Origin: Asterias amurensis
Taxonomy: Eukaryota; Echinodermata; Asteroidea; Forcipulatida; Asteriidae
NCBI RefSeq assembly: GCF_032118995.1
Contig: NC_092651.1
Location: 12,859,285 to 12,923,284 of the forward strand
Reading direction: 5' to 3'
Length of the DNA stretch: 64,000 nt
A model generated the notes under the pieces. It was not told the origin of the DNA. It did no database searches and saw only the letters and a list, made by a program, of their open reading frames with translations. This document shows positions 34,385 to 46,399 of the stretch, piece after piece. The first letter of the stretch is position 1. Each line of letters opens with the position of its first letter. The position numbers and the translations under genes were made by a program.

Positions 34385-35098
34385 TAATCCGCTGGGCGAA
34401 ATAGTAATCCGCCCGGGCGAAATAGTAATCCGCCCGGGCGAAATAGTAATCCGCCCGGGCGAAATAGTAATTCGCCCGGGCGAAATAGTAATTCGCCCGG
34501 GCGAAATAGTAATCCGCCCTGGCGAAATAGTAATCCGCCCGGGCGAAATAGTAATCCGCCCGGGCGAAATAGTAATCCGCCCGGGCGAAATAGTAATTCG
34601 CCCGGGCGAAATAGTAATCCGCCCGGGCGAAATAGTACATCGCCCGGGCGAAATAGTAATCCGCCCGGGCGAAATAGTAATCCGCCCGGGCGAAATAGTA
34701 GTCCGCCCGGGCGAAATAGTAATTTGCCCGGGCGAAATAGTAATCCGCCCGGGCGAAATAGTAATTTGCCCGGGCGAAATAGTAATCCGCCCGGGCGAAA
34801 TAGTAATCCGCCCGGGCGAAATAGCAATCCGCCCGGGCGAAATAGTAATTCGCCCGGGCGAAATAGTAATCCGCCCGGGCGAAATAGTAATTCGCCCGGG
34901 CGAAATAGTAATCCGCCCGGGTGAAATAGTAGTTCGCCCGGGCGAAATAGTAATCCGCCCGGGCGAAATAGTAATTCGCCCGGGCGAAATAGTAATCCGC
35001 CCGGGCGAAATAGTAATCCGCCCGGGCGAAATAGTAATCCGCCCGGGCGAAATAGTAATCCGCCCGGGCGAAATAGTAATCCGCCCGGGTGAAATAGT
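34385..35098 (-). repeat. Right arm: 21-bp tandem array, minus orientation
   Basis: About 34 units, reverse complement of the left-arm unit (GCCCGGGCGAAATAGTAATCC-type, here split for length as GCCCGGGCGAAATAG plus TAATCC). Variants AATTCG, AATTTG, ACATCG and AGTCCG occur. Units are more numerous than on the left. Confidence 0.9.
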
Positions 35099-35506
35099 GG
35101 AGCCCGATTTATTTTTCGGTATGTCCTATATACGCTTCCGCATAATTACCATGAAATGAGTTTCCCTTTATATTTCACAATGATTGTTCGTGAGTATGTG
35201 CGAATTGCAACAATAATGTAGTGCAAACCAATTACAATTTTAATTTAACAGACACCTGTTATTTAATTAACAAGGCATATACCATGGGTTGTTTGTTTGT
35301 CTATAATAAGTATCGTGTGGGAAATATTACAGTTTGTCATAACAAACCGTAGAGGTGTGGTCAAGTCGTTAAAATGTCTGTCGCTGTGATAGCGTTCCGA
35401 CTCTCCCCGCAAACAATATATTTTATACGATTTTATAAAGGTTTTATTGATGTTTTGTGTTGATCACCACTTTTTTCAACGGTAGTAAAACCAAAATTAT
35501 CCACTG

Positions 35507-35527
35507 TTTTTTTTTTTTTTTTTTTTT
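35507..35527. repeat. Poly(T) tract, 21 bases
   Basis: Twenty-one T followed by AAAGC. It could be the reversed tail of a retroposed sequence, but no body was recognised beside it. Confidence 0.6.
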
Positions 35528-35737
35528 AAAGCAATGTCGGCACTGTTCTAGTTTTCGGATCCGCCCACGAACTATTATGTTGGCCCTATAGTTCGGCATA
35601 ACGACATTGGTTTGACGTTGGCGATCAATATTGACAAAGATGGAAAAGTATGTTGAGATGTTGCAGCAGGTAGATTGGCTTTAGGTTGGCGGTCTTGAAG
35701 TCGACATAACGGCCGGTAAAATATGTTAAGATGATAG

Positions 35738-36032
35738 TAGCCTTGCTCAAGGCAGTCGAATTTTTCACTCCGAAAACCGCCGCTGTATAAAAACCCACCC
35801 GTATTCACTGTGCGTAACAACATCGGACGGCGTCGGCTGCGGCCTGACGGCCTCCGCAGGCGGTTAGTGGTACGAGTGCGGATGACTTGTGTGCACAGTA
35901 GTCGTACGATGTGATAGTGTGTATACGGGTGGGTCATGCGGTGTGATTACACGCACCACGCACAGGGTATACGGGTGGGTTTACAGCGGCGTCTTTTCGG
36001 AGCGAATAATGCGACTGCCTGGAGCAAGGCTA
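35738..36032. mobile_element. TIR MITE with TAGCCTTGCTC ends
   Basis: Terminal inverted repeats TAGCCTTGCTCAAGGCAGTC and GACTGCCTGGAGCAAGGCTA. Further inward, TTTTCACTCCGAAAACCGCC with AACCCACCCGTATTC is matched by ATACGGGTGGGTTTACAGCG and TCTTTTCGGAGCGA. The interior is GC-rich (CGGCGTCGGCTGCGGCC). A minus-strand open frame of 120 codons across it is not a gene. TTGGCCC-type repeat words lie on both sides (35575-35600 and 36088-36110). Confidence 0.8.
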
Positions 36033-36289
36033 AGAGTGAGGACGAAATAGTATACTGTCTTCGAGTTAATGTTTGATTGTTAACCAACAATGGTTGGCCC
36101 TACATTAGCCCAGTCTGAAATGATCATTTCACAATTGGTACGAACAAAACACAGATTTACTTAAAAATTACACGGTCTATGAGGATAGTAAGAAATCTTC
36201 CTTGGAATATTTCTGTCTGAAATGTCATATTCTGATGAGAAATAAATAAAACTTATTTCCCGTTTGGTGTTCATCGCTCAATGGGCGTT

Positions 36290-36482
36290 TCATTAATTTT
36301 TCATTTTGCATCGATTTCATGCAAAATGTGCAATCGGTTTTTCACTATTTTCTCGTGACCCAGATAGATGGCCGATCGATCTCAAACTTCGACAAGTTTG
36401 TCAGTTGATGTATATGGTGGATTACATAAAGTGCTAACACTGCAAGCAATTGTTCTATTTTCTATAATGTTCCTTTAAGGTC
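36290..36482 (+). repeat. Truncated dispersed repeat ending CCTTTAA
   Basis: CACTATTTTCTCGTGACCCA, GATGGCCGATCGATCTCAAA and TATATGGTGGATTACATAAA lead to ATGTTCCTTTAA. This resembles the right ends of TTAA-type MITEs in the window (GTTCCTTTAA). The following stretch 36520-36640 holds TTGGCCCAACGT-like words. Confidence 0.5.
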
Positions 36483-39026
36483 TTTATAGTGGAGTGGATA
36501 GTGGGTCATCGTTGTGACAGATTTAACGTTTGCCCAACGTAAAGCACTGGTGAGCTATTAAAGTACATTGGCCAACATTTTTTCAGCATTGGCCCGACGT
36601 ATCCGTTTCCCATCATTGGCCCAACAAAATCAATTAAACTTGTAGCAACATTTCTATTCAGTGATATAGCATGTTGTTCTCAATACTCTATAGAAATTAA
36701 AACTATTTTGTAATAAAACCTTTAGTTATTTTACCGAATATTATTGCATGCCTCGAGTATTTCTACACCCCCTTGGGCAGAGGTCCTAACAGCTTTTGTC
36801 AAACTCTCCCACAATTGTTTATCATTTCCGCTTTACGTGGATAGTCACATTACATTTTCAACAAGTCAGATCGACGCCCTTAGCGTGAAACGCAACACGA
36901 AAACAACATTTATTGCCAATTATGGTTTTTCAATGAAACAAATCAGGGGGTCATGATGGAATGAAAGTGCGAGTCGTGATACGCTGAATGCTTCAAAAAA
37001 TTGCCCAAGTTAAACTGGAATTAAACGAGATTTTCCCAGTTTTTTTATGAGGTCCGCGAGCAACGGTTTGATATGTCTCAACGGCTGTTTCATGTAGAAT
37101 TTAAAATGACAGATGACTGCGAGGGGTGGAGAGTTGTACTCTTGGTACCACTCTCTGAATACGATCAAATGGCATTAGAATTATATAGGTTTTTCTCTCA
37201 AATACATTTCTTCTCGATTATCACTGTGTGAAATGTATTCTTGTAAATATAATAACAAAATGTGTCTTATCTCTAACTTTGTCGGCCAACTATGCGGTTT
37301 TAGGGTAAGGCTTTTTTTACCCCGAGCTACATTTAAGGCTGCACGGTTGACGTTAATCCAACTGTTTTATGACTTTCAAACAAGTGGTTTCCAAAATGGT
37401 TGCATCTATGATTTCACATCTTTGTAAGTTAGAGACTGGATGCGGCTACAAAGATCAAGAAACTCTATTTTGACCGAATAAATCAAGCTGAAATGTCCTT
37501 TGGCAGGCCGCGCATAGGCGGGTGGGTGGTGTTTATAAACAACACCGCGCCCGATGTCGTGAGCTACGTGAGTATTTTTGCAAAACGCCAACGATTTGAT
37601 GTAACTTTTAATCATTGATGATAGTGGGAGAAAATGATGAGCGGCAACTATAAACATTGTAAAATCATTTTCTATTTAACTGTACTAAGTGCTTCTGGCC
37701 ATCTTTAACCGAACCGTGAGAAAGTCACGTAATCTGTTCTCGCTCTAATAAATGATGGCTTTCGGGGTAAACAGGTTAGTATATGGGACTGGACAAACGA
37801 GTCCAGAATAACAATGGTCTAAAGGTCATAGTTTGGTAAAACCATAAAAACTTACTTGCAAGAAGCCAATGAAGATGTTTGTATAATTTAAACTATATTT
37901 TGACGAAGGATATGATCGAATTAGTTATGCCTGTAAATCAGATAGACGTTGACAAACACAAATATGATCATATAACTCTACTCCCAAAATGAGGGAAATT
38001 AAGCCTCGCACTAAAACGTTTTTTTTTATTTTCAATGGGAGTGAATCATGTGAAAAGTCTCGCGATCAACTTTCTAAGTAGAAATGGTCACAATCTGTTT
38101 GGTGGACAAAAACATTTGATAACTTTATCACTCCATCTGGTAGTCTTTTTGATAGAACTGTGCTAATGCTAGGGTCCGTTTTGCTATACATGCAGTGTGG
38201 ATGGTAAGATGTAGAGGGGTCTTGGAAGACTTTGAAGTTCAGATTATTATGAAGTGAACACCGTCTTATTTAATTATAAAGCAACAGTGCGTTAATAGTT
38301 AGGTGAGGTTTGCGCTAGCACCTTGTGTCAATGCATGAAACTAGTTTTCACCTGTGGTTAGCATTCCTATTATGTCGGTGACATTTATCACACTGCTGTC
38401 CGAAAAGTCGAAGAAACCAAATCTTCTTAATAAGACCCAGTACAGTTATGACCTTTGACAATTCTCTGACTTGACACAAACATTAAAAGTGCACCTGTTG
38501 ACTTTTGACAATTCTCTGACATGACAAAAACACATTTAAATGGCCCTTGTTTCCAAGCTGTCTTGCTGATGTGTAAAAAGGCCGGCATTGTGCCGATAAT
38601 GGTGTCAACATTCCCAGTTGGGAGAATGTCCGCACTTGGGTTGTGATTGATCACGTGTCAAGCTCAATGAGGATGGAACAGTGTGCAAACGAGTGTGCGC
38701 GCCAACAGGTTTATAATTCACTACAACATTCCATCTGTTACAAGGTTTTGTAAACATTAGTGACAAGCGCAAAAGTCGGTAAATACAATGACGTCACTAA
38801 TGTACGTGCGTTGCATCGGTACGTGCCAGTTGTCACCCTAAAGAATGGAAAAAGGATAATTTGCACACGTCCCGCAAAGACGATCACGTCGAAATTCAGT
38901 TTCAACTAGTTTCATAAATGTAAGATAGGGTCACTAATGGTAAATCGTTTCTCAGTTAAAACAACATCCAACGCAGCCTCTTCAATCTTCACTTATCTTA
39001 TCTTCATGATTGAGGTATTGCATGGT
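36483..39026. other. Intergenic, no gene seen
   Basis: No recognisable exon. A small imperfect tandem repeat at 38445-38530 carries TTTGACAATTCTCTGAC twice. 37490-37570 is moderately GC-rich with no coding signal. Confidence 0.45.
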
Positions 39027-39027
39027 T

Positions 39028-39205
39028 AAAGGCAGTGGACACTATTGGTAATTACTCAAAATATTGATTAGCATTAAACCTTTCTTGGTGACGAGCAATG
39101 GGGAGAGGTGGATGGTATAAAACATTGTGAGAAACGGCTCCCTCTGAAGTGCCATAGTTTTCGAGAACGAAGCAATTTTCCATGAATTTGATTTCGACAC
39201 CATGC
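39028..39205 (+). mobile_element. Family A MITE, left half only
   Basis: Starts TTAAAGGCAGTGGACACTAT and continues through GGGGAGAGGT and CGGCTCCCTCTGAAGTGCCA to GAATTTGATTTCGACACC, then breaks off before the internal palindrome. Truncated copy. Confidence 0.75.
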
Positions 39206-39699
39206 ATTGTGTGTATGTGTTACACTTCATGTTTTGAACTGGCCATACAACCCAAATACAAATCTCTCACAAGGTCCACACAGATTGACAAAATCAATTT
39301 AAAGGATTGATCTTCAGATCACAGTTCCGTCAATAAATTTTTACACACTTGCTTGATTCCCCTTTCTGAGTAAAGACGGCACACACCGCACTGATGATTT
39401 GTCACTCCAGCCACTTCCAAACACGATCTTAAAAGCCAAACATCCTCTTCATTTACGCCTCTGCAGAGAGAGTCGCTTTCTCGCGTGTTCGGATGAGAGA
39501 TTCTTGATCTCTCACTATAGAAAATAAATTTCGCCTATCTGAAGTCTGTCAGGACTTTTTTTTTATATACCTTCCGTATATTACCCGACTCCACTCTACA
39601 CCTGCGTGATTAGTCCACGTTATAGATGGTTGCAAATTGCACAATTAACTTCCAAGCGTAACTGTAAACCATCAGCCTGAAAACCGTACATGAAATAGC

Positions 39700-40260
39700 T
39701 AAAACCCGGGCTCATGTTGCATCATTTAAGTGCAACGGCTATTGCTAGCCTCGCCCGTTTGCCCTTATTGGGGACAGAGTCAACAAACGTCCACATTCAG
39801 ACACGTTTCGCCTTACAGTGTAACGAACGTATCGGGCCGCAGGACAGGAAATTTCCCCACCAAGAGCAGGAAAGTGCAACCGCGATGCTTCCTACCAAAA
39901 TATCGACGGCGTTTAATTCGATTCTCGTGAAACCGAATAAGTGGCGACGATGAGCGAACGAAGGGGACGTGTGTTTGGTTTCGCCCGAGAATGTCCACGT
40001 CTAAACTCTCGCGGGGTTTGCCGGCGTCCCATGTCGTTCAACTTAGGTCCAAACTTTTGTGTTTTTCTCTCCATCGCGATGGAGTTCAAGTACCGGTATA
40101 CACACGCTCTATTTATAATAACGGCGATGTGTTTTTGCATTAATTCTATAAGGACTACGTTACGATATCGACTATCGATTTAGTAAATGCATCGATGTCT
40201 GAGCGTACCTCGGAGGTCTTTATGCATGTCGTCCATTCACCACGCACATACCTAGATATA
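39700..40260. promoter_or_regulatory. CpG-rich stretch, possible promoter
   Basis: Noticeably richer in CG dinucleotides than the AT-rich flanks (CGATGAGCGAACGAAGGG, CTCTCGCGGGGTTTGCCGGC, CCATCGCGATGG). Open frames exist on both strands but none looks like a known protein. It could mark a transcription start for a gene outside the recognised set, or an unmethylated repeat relic. Confidence 0.3.
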
Positions 40261-40554
40261 GTTCAAAATAAATCACGAAGCGAAGTCCAAACCAAACTCC
40301 AAGTCATGGAAAGGATGGAGAACGGGGATTCAAAGAATTAACTGTCACTATTGAATATTCATTATTAAGACCACGGATTTCTTTTAATGACTGCTTTGCA
40401 AGATATATTTTGTTCTTGTTTATATACATTTTCATTTAAGTTAAAAATTTTCATTTAAGTTAAAAAGTAAAAGCGTTGTTGTTGTTTGTATTAAGTTGTT
40501 TGTTCATATAATGCGTTCGTCCTCTGTTTGTCCGTTTATCTTGCCACTGTTTGT

Positions 40555-40995
40555 CTACCAGGCTGATACAAGCCTCGACTTATCAATAACACTGTTTAAT
40601 TTCTTAGATTGTTTAATTACCATACTATTCTGTTCGCTACCCCATTGCATATGCATTTTGTAATAGATGGAAGTAAATGTGAATTGAATTGAACTGAACT
40701 GAAGACGGAAAACTACGACATAGTCATTTTCAGCCTCTCCAAACCTCAAATCCCCGACCCAAACAACTTGATGAGATTTCGGGCAAGCTGAGATAATAAA
40801 CCGTGCAAGTCCCTTGCGCGTACTTGAACATTTTGCTTTATCAAGTTCAGGAAACAGCATCACACACTCCAACTGAGCCAAAACGTTTGACTTGGCACAG
40901 TCTGCTGTAACCTGCACAGTCCTCTCGTAAGCTGTAAGATATAAGTTCGTCCATCCCATCATGTAATTCAAAGATCCACCCACATTAGTTGTCAA
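40555..40995 (-). CDS. Unidentified 146-codon open frame
   Basis: Starts MTTNVGGSLNYMMGWTNLYL and includes CAKSNVLAQLECVMLFPELD and ARFIISACPKSHQVVWVGDL. It then runs into low-complexity GAATTGAATTGAACTGAA-type sequence near 40690. The frame lies directly beside a family A copy. No domain recognised. The (GAATT)n-like tract resembles the 3' tail of some LINEs, so part may be repeat. Low confidence as a gene. Confidence 0.2.
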   Translation of the reverse strand: MTTNVGGSLNYMMGWTNLYLTAYERTVQVTADCAKSNVLAQLECVMLFPELDKAKCSSTRKGLARFIISACPKSHQVVWVGDLRFGEAENDYVVVFRLQFSSIQFTFTSIYYKMHMQWGSEQNSMVIKQSKKLNSVIDKSRLVSAW

Positions 40996-41205
40996 AGACT
41001 AGTCTTTTCACTTGGTGTATCTCAACATACACATAAAATAACAAACCTGTGGAAATTTGAGCTCAATCGGTCGTCGAAGTTGCGAGATAATATGAAAGAA
41101 AAACACCCTTGTCACACGAAGTTGTGTGCTTTCAGATGCTTGATTTCGAGACCTCAAATTCTAAATCTGAGGTCTCGAAATCAAATTCGAGAAAAATTAC
41201 GCAGA
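40988..41205 (-). mobile_element. Family A MITE fragment, minus orientation
   Basis: GACTAGTCTTTTCACTTGGT, GAGCTCAATCGGTCGTCGAA and CCTTGTCACACGAAGTTGTG are followed by the internal palindrome GATTTCGAGACCTCAAATTC / AAATCTGAGGTCTCGAAATC. It is cut after the palindrome. Confidence 0.75.
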
Positions 41206-41693
41206 GCATGCGATTTCTGTGCATTTCTCCCACCAGCAGCAGCTCATGCAACTTATTGAGTTATATGAATATGCCAAATTGCCAATGACTTTTAATGTTG
41301 ACGTAACGAAACGGAATCACTATTTCCTAGTCTAGCCGCATAACGTCTCTGCACGATTAGAGGTACGTGGCGGAGATGCTAAAATTACCTTGAGATTTGT
41401 AAGATGCCATTGCATGGACACGGAATGACATTTTTATGGTGGCCTGCCGAGTAATTGACATGTCCGAGTTTGTGTGGTTACCCGCAATTCGGTTTTACAA
41501 TCAGGCACAAGTAATGGAGAAATTCAATTTCGGCTGGCTCCATCATGACTCAACACAAAGCTAATGACAAATGTTATTATTTTACGTAATTAATTGTGAT
41601 TTTGAGAACTCTGAAGCATCCCGAGTCGTTTCAGGCAAGGACCAGCAATATGAGAAACTTAAAGGAAATATACAGTGGTTTTGAATAGAAGAT

Positions 41694-42046
41694 TAAAGGC
41701 AGTGGACACTATTGGCAATTACTGAAAATAATTATCAGCATAACACCTTACTTGGTAACGGGTAATTGGGAGAGGGTGATAGTATAAAACATTGTGAGAA
41801 AAAAAGTTATTTTCCTCGAGTTTGATTTCGAGACCTCAGATTTAGAACTTGAAGTCTCGAAATCAACCTTCTAAAAGCGCACAACTTTGTGCGACAAGGG
41901 TGTTTTTTCTTTCATTATTATCTCGCAACTTCAACCACAAATTGAGCTCAAATTTTCATAGGTTTGTTATCTTATGCATTATGTTGAGATACACTAAGTG
42001 AGAAGACTGGTCTTTGACGATTACCAATAGTGACCATTGTCCTTAA
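41694..42046 (+). mobile_element. Family A MITE, full length
   Basis: Best copy in the window. It starts TTAAAGGCAGTGGACACTAT and ends ATTACCAATAGTGACCATTG with CCTTAAA. The internal palindrome GATTTCGAGACCTCAGATTT / AAGTCTCGAAATCAA is in the middle. TTAA-like tetranucleotides lie at both ends. It has no open frame of note. Confidence 0.8.
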
Positions 42047-42331
42047 AGGCAGGGTACTTTTTGGTAATTGCCAAAAAACAGTTTCCTCACGTGGTGTACC
42101 CCCCAAAACTATGCGGAGAATAGCAAACCTGTGAAAAGTTGGCTCGATTGGTCATTGAAAGTGCAAGAAAATAATGAATTAGAAAAAAAAACTTGTTGCA
42201 TGGAACTGTGTTTTCAGATTTCTCAGAAAGGTTTCGTGCCTGAAGGCTTTTTCAGACTAAAAAATATGTTTGTTCAAGATGACCTCTCTGTAAAACTACA
42301 ATATTTTGAAGGGGTCGTATCTAAAAAATAA
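42047..42331 (+). repeat. Second repeat abutting the full family A copy
   Basis: AAAGGCAGGGTACTTTTTGG, CCTGTGAAAAGTTGGCTCGA, TTGGTCATTGAAAGTGCAAG and GACCTCTCTGTAAAACTACA resemble the left-over pieces at 5570-5810 and 29420-29660. Related family with AAAGG start; the right end is unclear. Confidence 0.5.
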
Positions 42332-45300
42332 AGTATAAAAAGTATGGTCATCAGCTCACCCGGTGCTCTTTTCCAAAGAGAGTGTGCATGGCCATTAATA
42401 ATTGGAGGAATTACCTTTCTCTAAATAAAATATAAAAAAGCAATATTTGTGTTTTATGTTTTGTCAATATGATTCCGTCGGCGGTGGATTTGGGATTATG
42501 TAAAATATTTGTGCATTTGAAAAAGAGGTTTCAATGACTCTTAACATTATAATTCATTTTCGACGTTAAACTTCTCTGAACGTTTGGTATCTCGGAGTGA
42601 AACTTTTCATTTTGTTTCAATTATCTGCAGCCTATTTTCTGAACTTTGTATTGAACAATTATGTATCAAAACACGTTGTAAGGTACTGTTAACACTTATT
42701 TCTCTAAACATTATCATGTTGGTCAAATAAAAATAGTGCTACCGCTGTGAGAGGATTTGAATGAAACGCGTGTATTTAGAATAGGAACTTTCTAATGCAA
42801 ACACGTTGACTTAATGATAAGTTTCCTGAGACCTGCAAAAACAAAACCCACTCAAATATGCATAGCATTCCTTTGTATTTCAGATGATTAGAAGATTCGA
42901 ATGAATGTACTTAAAAAAAAAATAATAAACAGCGCTGTGCCATTCACTTTAAACTCAACATAATTAACATATACCGTAAAAACCTCACGGCACAGTTTTG
43001 TTGGTTAGGTTTGCCTTTGCCCCGAAACCATCTGAGAGATAGCTGATTTCGGCAAGTGAAAAACCTCTAATAATTGTCGCGTAACGTGAACAAAAGTATG
43101 CCACGTCCCCCGGGATTTAAAGGAGGTGCAACCGAAATCCATGATGAGAGCTATCCCTTTAAGGCAAACCAGTCCATCGATTAAGGCCAACGGCAAGGTG
43201 GGGCTGTGTGGCTAACTTAAAGTGAATGCAACATTCTTATTATCTGGTGGTGAGCCTACTGAATGAGAACTATGTTTCAACTGATTCATGATGAAACACA
43301 AGGAGGAATCATACAGATAGATTCAGCAGGTTATTCATTACGTATTACCCCCCAAAAACGTAATCAAAAATCACTGACCTATTGTTTATGTAGCTTGCTT
43401 GAGGCTTATATTGAAATTAAAACAACATGTTTGTGTAAATTTGAACCTTCATGTATGATGGATTCAGTGTACCTCAAAGTACTGGGGCTTCATTGCCAGC
43501 GGATTCGTACATCTACATGGTGCATGCTAATTTATTTCACTAACCAATTGGTATTTTAAAGTTGGGTAGGGTTCTATATGGGTATGGGGTCCTATGGGGC
43601 TTCCTTTGCTCTTCCCCTTTCTGGCGGCTGTTACATGCGGCGTGTTCCGTCGTTGGAAATTTTTATCCACACGTGACGCAAGCTGATGTTATTAAAATTA
43701 TAAGTCCTACACTAAAAACAACTGCAGTCTACCATTAATAATTAAAACGAAAACGCTATGTTATTAAAATGTAGGAGAGCCATCTAGAATTAAAGAGGGG
43801 CTCCGAGGTTGAAATTCAGTTCCGTTATCCACTCGTTTTCCAAAAGATGTAAACGGATGGAAATCCTAAAGTCTTTAACCTCATCGTAACGGTGTAAACA
43901 ATGCCATTGTGTTTGATAGTCTTTCAACTGCAACTTAGTCAATCAAAACACGTTCGATGACGTCACATTTCAAATATAACAGTCTGTATGTTTTTTATAC
44001 GGATAATTGATAGTCCATTCCTAAATTTGGATGATGCTCAGAATTGCATGAATAAGGCACTGGTAGGAGGGAACCTGTTTAAAAAAACGGAATTGACAAC
44101 AACTTGGCAAGAAGTGACTCTCTATGATACACCCCTTGTTCCCCCTTTAATTGTCCACTAGATTTGGTGCTGAAGGAGCGCAAGACAACCGTGAGATACT
44201 CGACGATGCGTCGCTGTAGAGACAACGCCTTCTGCATTGCCATTGAGTGCCACCTCCAAATCACGACCAAATTGAATCGTGGCGACTTTTTCGCTGTTTT
44301 GTTTAAGTGGCCTGGGCACCTATTTTCAAACCAATGTGACTTTTAGATATTATACCCTCCCACACTTTGCACATTTATCTCCCGAGCAAGGTCGTCCGGA
44401 TTCCATTGCCGGTAATTCATCTTGTCAAATCGTTTCCGCAGCAAAACAGTCTCCGTAGACTGAAAGTAAAACTTATTGTAATGGGATTTATCCAGATTTT
44501 AGCCGATTTGATACAAGACACGGTAGGTAGCCGATGTAATAAATCTCAGGTCCATCCATAGATGCCCGTGAAAATTGTGTTGGACTTTCCTTACATCTAT
44601 ACACGCAGTTGAAAATATTACAAGGCAGGAAATCTGTTGGCTTAAGATCATAGGGACTTAACAACAAAATGTCCATGCGGAAATGAAACTTGATTGAAGT
44701 ACGGTGATGCAGAAATCTAGGGGATTTGGTTAGGGGGGGGGGGGTGGAGGAAAGCGAACATTAATTTCTGTATGCTGGGATCACTGGCCTAAATGGTACA
44801 TCAGGGTATAATGTCAATGTACACTTGAAACAAAATGTGTGCAATTAATCCATGTAGTCCTAGCGCCTCTGTAATTACAAACAATGATCAACGCCTTGAC
44901 TAATACTTCATCCTGCCAAAGAACATTCACACCCGACGTTAATATAGAAATGACACATGTGAATTTGATATGATTGGAGCCCGTTGTACAATAAAGTTAT
45001 GCTTACATTACAACAGAGCTGCAGTTAGTGTGCTTTGTACTATCTGGCTCAATAGTGCTCGTCTTGGTTGTTTAAGGTTTTGTGATTTCTTGGTCTAATT
45101 CTAGTCTCTAAATGCAGGTCTAATTAACATGAATAAATCACAAGTTACACCCGCCATTTTGTTATCATTTGATCACTAGAAAGTTGGATGACCAAGGCAG
45201 CTCCTCTTTGCAGTATTTTAAAACAAACTAATTACCAGTGTACTTATTTCCTTTGTTGAACAATTTCACATTTAACTCAATTTCTAGTCAACAATTCCGT

Positions 45301-45639
45301 TGCCAATTTACGAAGAAAACTCGTGACGCCCCAAAGGCAAGCATGAGAATAAGATGATTTAATAGGAGTGGTAACCATACGTGCTAACCGCCGAGTACGC
45401 ATAGCAATGGTCGCAATCCTCGATTCGCAATTCCTCTGTAGTCCTTAGACTGTGAAATGTCAGTAGGCGGACTAGGAGTAAAACAGTTATCAAATACCGA
45501 TAGTAGGATCGAAATACACACATTAGCGTTAAGTTAGTTGCCCTAAACTGACATTAATTTAATAATGTACCAACTAAACATGAAGTAAATACAACATGAC
45601 ATCTGAGGTTCTGATGATTAAAGAAATACTATATTTATA
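42332..45639. other. Intergenic, no gene seen
   Basis: AT-rich, no recognised exon. Contains a G run at 44734-44745 and short chance open frames. Confidence 0.45.
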
Positions 45640-46180
45640 CTACCAAGCCTTTCCTATGGGACTTAAGAACTGCACCGTCACGCCATCCTGCTAATTGTGT
45701 CAGTACGGGACTAATTTGGTCTGAAACACAACCTGTTATCGAGTGTTGTAAACAGATGGATAGACGGACTCTTATGACAAAAGAAACACTGTCACCCCCC
45801 CCCGCCCCCGCCCCCCCCCAACTCCCTGAACAATAATAACAATAATAATTGTGTACATTGCCAGGCACTAACGATGTGCACCGTTACGTCATGCTACCAA
45901 TTTGGTCCGTAGGGGTCTAATTTGGTCTGAAACACATCCTCAAATTGAGTAAACAGGTGAAAATAGAAGCTCTTTCTTAGTTATGATACAAAAATACTAT
46001 CAAGCCCCAAATGATATACATGACCAGGGTTGGTCGACAGGGGACCAATTTGGTTAAAACACAATCCCTTTCTCGAATGGCGTAAACAGGTGGATATAGA
46101 TAAGATACAAGAAACACTATTAAGTCCTAAAATAGACCTTCACCGTTTTACATTATCCTACTCATTTGGTCGGTAAATAT
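45640..46180. repeat. Diverged tandem repeat, three to four units
   Basis: Units share CACCGTTACGTCATGCTACC-like starts, GGGACTAATTTGGTCTGAAA with ACACA, GTAAACAGGTGGATA and AAGAAACACTAT. They begin near 45650, 45880, 46020 and 46140. A C-rich tract (45796-45820) with AATAATAAT interrupts the first. Confidence 0.65.
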
Positions 46181-46399
46181 GGCTTAGCGTTTAGCCTTAT
46201 GCAACTGGGGGAGTTGTACTTTGGGCTGGCATTTTATGGGTAAACTATTTGCCACAAACGTATACATTTTCCACGTGTTGTGTGGCTGAGTGTTCGTTGG
46301 GGAACGCGACGATATGGATATTTTTTACTGTACAATAAATATCGTATACGAAATTTACTTGAATAAAATAGGAACATGACTCTTTCCCGTGCACTGTGT

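Larger units (their letters stand above)
33658..35142. mobile_element. TU/FB-like foldback element with 21-bp tandem-repeat arms
   Basis: A 1,485-bp inverted repeat. Both tips are unique sequence: TACGGAAGCGTATATAGGAC at the left, with its near-complement GTCCTATATACGCTTCCGCA at the right. Each then has an ACATACCGAAAAA/TTTTTCGGTATGT block and a short CGGGTTCC/GGAGCCCG segment. Inside, both arms are arrays of a 21-bp unit with core CGCCCGGGCG followed by GATTACTATTT. The left arm reads in plus orientation, the right in minus. A short non-repeated spacer (about 34329-34384) separates the arms. TAATTA lies directly on both sides (33652-33657 and 35143-35148), a possible target duplication. The architecture matches foldback transposons known as TU in sea urchin and FB in Drosophila. 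No transposase frame is present. Confidence 0.85.

Noticed and set aside
33623-34924. Long open frames (up to 246 codons) encoding PGEIVIR or LLFRPGG repeats in several frames on both strands
   Set aside because: They are a by-product of the stop-free 21-bp tandem unit in the foldback element. No start context, signal or domain.
33704-35098. CRISPR-like array of regular short repeats
   Set aside because: The repeats are directly tandem with no unique spacers, in a eukaryotic genome, and reverse orientation midway.
35575-35937. 120-codon minus-strand open frame
   Set aside because: It overlaps the left half of a TIR MITE and its GC-rich centre; no domain is seen.
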